The position numbers and the translations under genes are program-made. Shown piece after piece: positions 4,819 to 5,276 of a stretch of 5,276 nucleotides of DNA. The stretch is from Thermoplasmata archaeon. Its GTDB lineage: Archaea > Thermoplasmatota > Thermoplasmata > Lutacidiplasmatales > UBA184. The stretch is from the NCBI GenBank assembly GCA_030044695.1, contig JASIDM010000092.1, positions 1 through 5,276 on the forward strand, read 5' to 3'. The notes beneath the pieces are model-generated. The model ran no database searches. It was not told where the DNA came from and saw nothing but the letters and a program-made list of their open reading frames with translations. Within the stretch, counting starts at the first letter, position 1. Each line of letters begins with the position of its first letter.

Positions 4819-5276
4819 TCACAGGAGGGACACGGTGACCGTCCGCTCGTAGACCAGACCGACCTGCAACAGGATCGTCGAGGAGGAGTTCGAGTACGCC
4901 GAGAAGAGCGGATTGGAGCCCCCGCAGAGGTACCGAAGCTCGTTCGAGGAGGTCTGGGCGAAGCCCCCCTGCGCGACGCCGCTAGCGTTGTAGAGGACCG
5001 TCGGGGTCGTTCCAAGGCTGGCGACGAGCTCCGCGTAGGCGGGCTCCGCCCCGCGGACGACCTGCCACGCGAGCCATACCGTCTGATTTCCGGTGAGGCT
5101 GAGCACCGAGGTGCCCGCGTCGCACAGATCCAAGAACCCCCGATTGATCGGCTCCGTGCCGAAGCCGAGGGAGGGGACGGTCACACTGTAGCTCGTCACT
5201 CGCTGGTCTTGAACGATCGCGGCCCGGAGCGGCACCAGACTCAGGATCAGCGAGACCGTGAGGCCCAAGCCGGCCA
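4819..5276 (-). CDS. Unidentified secreted or membrane-anchored surface protein (partial, open at right edge)
   Basis: The frame is open to the window edge. An in-frame TTG at 5268 gives 149 residues (numbering used here), but three more codons precede it, the first ending in TG and possibly a start just at the edge. The hydrophobic stretch at residues 2-12 (GLTVSLILSLV) is short for a membrane helix, so its beginning probably lies beyond the window. The rest is a Ser/Thr/Val-rich, probably beta-rich domain outside the membrane, ending in alternating hydrophobic residues (ILLQVGLVYERTVTVSLL). It has two cysteines (49 and 115) that could form a disulfide, and three Asn-X-Ser/Thr sequons (61-63 NQT, 94-96 NAS, 127-129 NSS). 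I do not recognise the family. It may be a small pilin-like or adhesion-type surface protein, but no class III signal is visible. The TGA at 4819 is 277 bp from the VOC start, so separate transcription of the VOC gene is likely. Confidence 0.7.
   Translation of the reverse strand, partial: AGLGLTVSLILSLVPLRAAIVQDQRVTSYSVTVPSLGFGTEPINRGFLDLCDAGTSVLSLTGNQTVWLAWQVVRGAEPAYAELVASLGTTPTVLYNASGVAQGGFAQTSSNELRYLCGGSNPLFSAYSNSSSTILLQVGLVYERTVTVSLL

Noticed and set aside
4823..4852. GGAGGG followed by GTG on the plus strand at 4834
   Set aside because: The frame it would start ends after five codons at a TAG; it is antisense to the end of the secreted-protein gene.
4542..5015. N-terminal extension of the VOC frame to 5015
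   Set aside because: The extra 158 residues overlap the secreted-protein gene on the same strand and are low-complexity Arg/Ser/Pro, whereas the VOC fold starts within a few residues of the ATG at 4541.

Overview
This is a GC-rich window (roughly two thirds G+C by eye) in which every credible gene lies on the minus strand. It reads, in transcription order from right to left, as a partial secreted or surface protein, a small VOC-fold (glyoxalase-like) protein, a polytopic MATE/Wzx-type flippase, and then an ABC exporter made of an ATPase and two ABC-2 permeases, the last of which runs off the left edge. The source looks prokaryotic. A high-GC archaeon, for example a Thermoplasmatota-like lineage, is my leading guess. 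It rests on a TATA-like box about 30 nt before an ATG that lacks a Shine-Dalgarno, and on the short secreted beta-rich protein with Asn-X-Ser/Thr sequons. A high-GC bacterium is not excluded. There is no rRNA, tRNA, CRISPR array, transposase or recognisable mobile element.

Layout. 4819-5276: hydrophobic N-terminal segment plus extracellular-type domain, open at the right edge. 4542-4818: intergenic, with several overlapping potential hairpins and a candidate promoter box at 4571-4577. 4050-4541: VOC protein, followed after only 30 bp by the flippase (2205-4019). 1911-2204: intergenic, holding a striking 47-nt imperfect palindrome (2030-2076), a 9-bp direct repeat and a hairpin-rich ribosome-binding region. 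1-1910: ABC exporter operon with overlapping reading frames (11 bp between ATPase and first permease, ATGA overlap between the two permeases).

How the genes fit together. The ATPase and its two permeases form one translationally coupled heteromeric exporter of the DrrA/ABC-2 kind. Its substrate cannot be read from the sequence. The flippase most likely moves a lipid-linked saccharide across the cytoplasmic membrane. No glycosyltransferase is visible, so its pathway is open. The secreted protein carries three possible N-glycosylation sites, so cell-envelope biogenesis is a loose common theme. I see no clear new defence, mobile or metabolic system. The items most worth checking are the 47-nt palindrome, the possible switch over the ATPase ribosome-binding site, the VOC protein with apparently replaced metal ligands, and the unassigned secreted protein.
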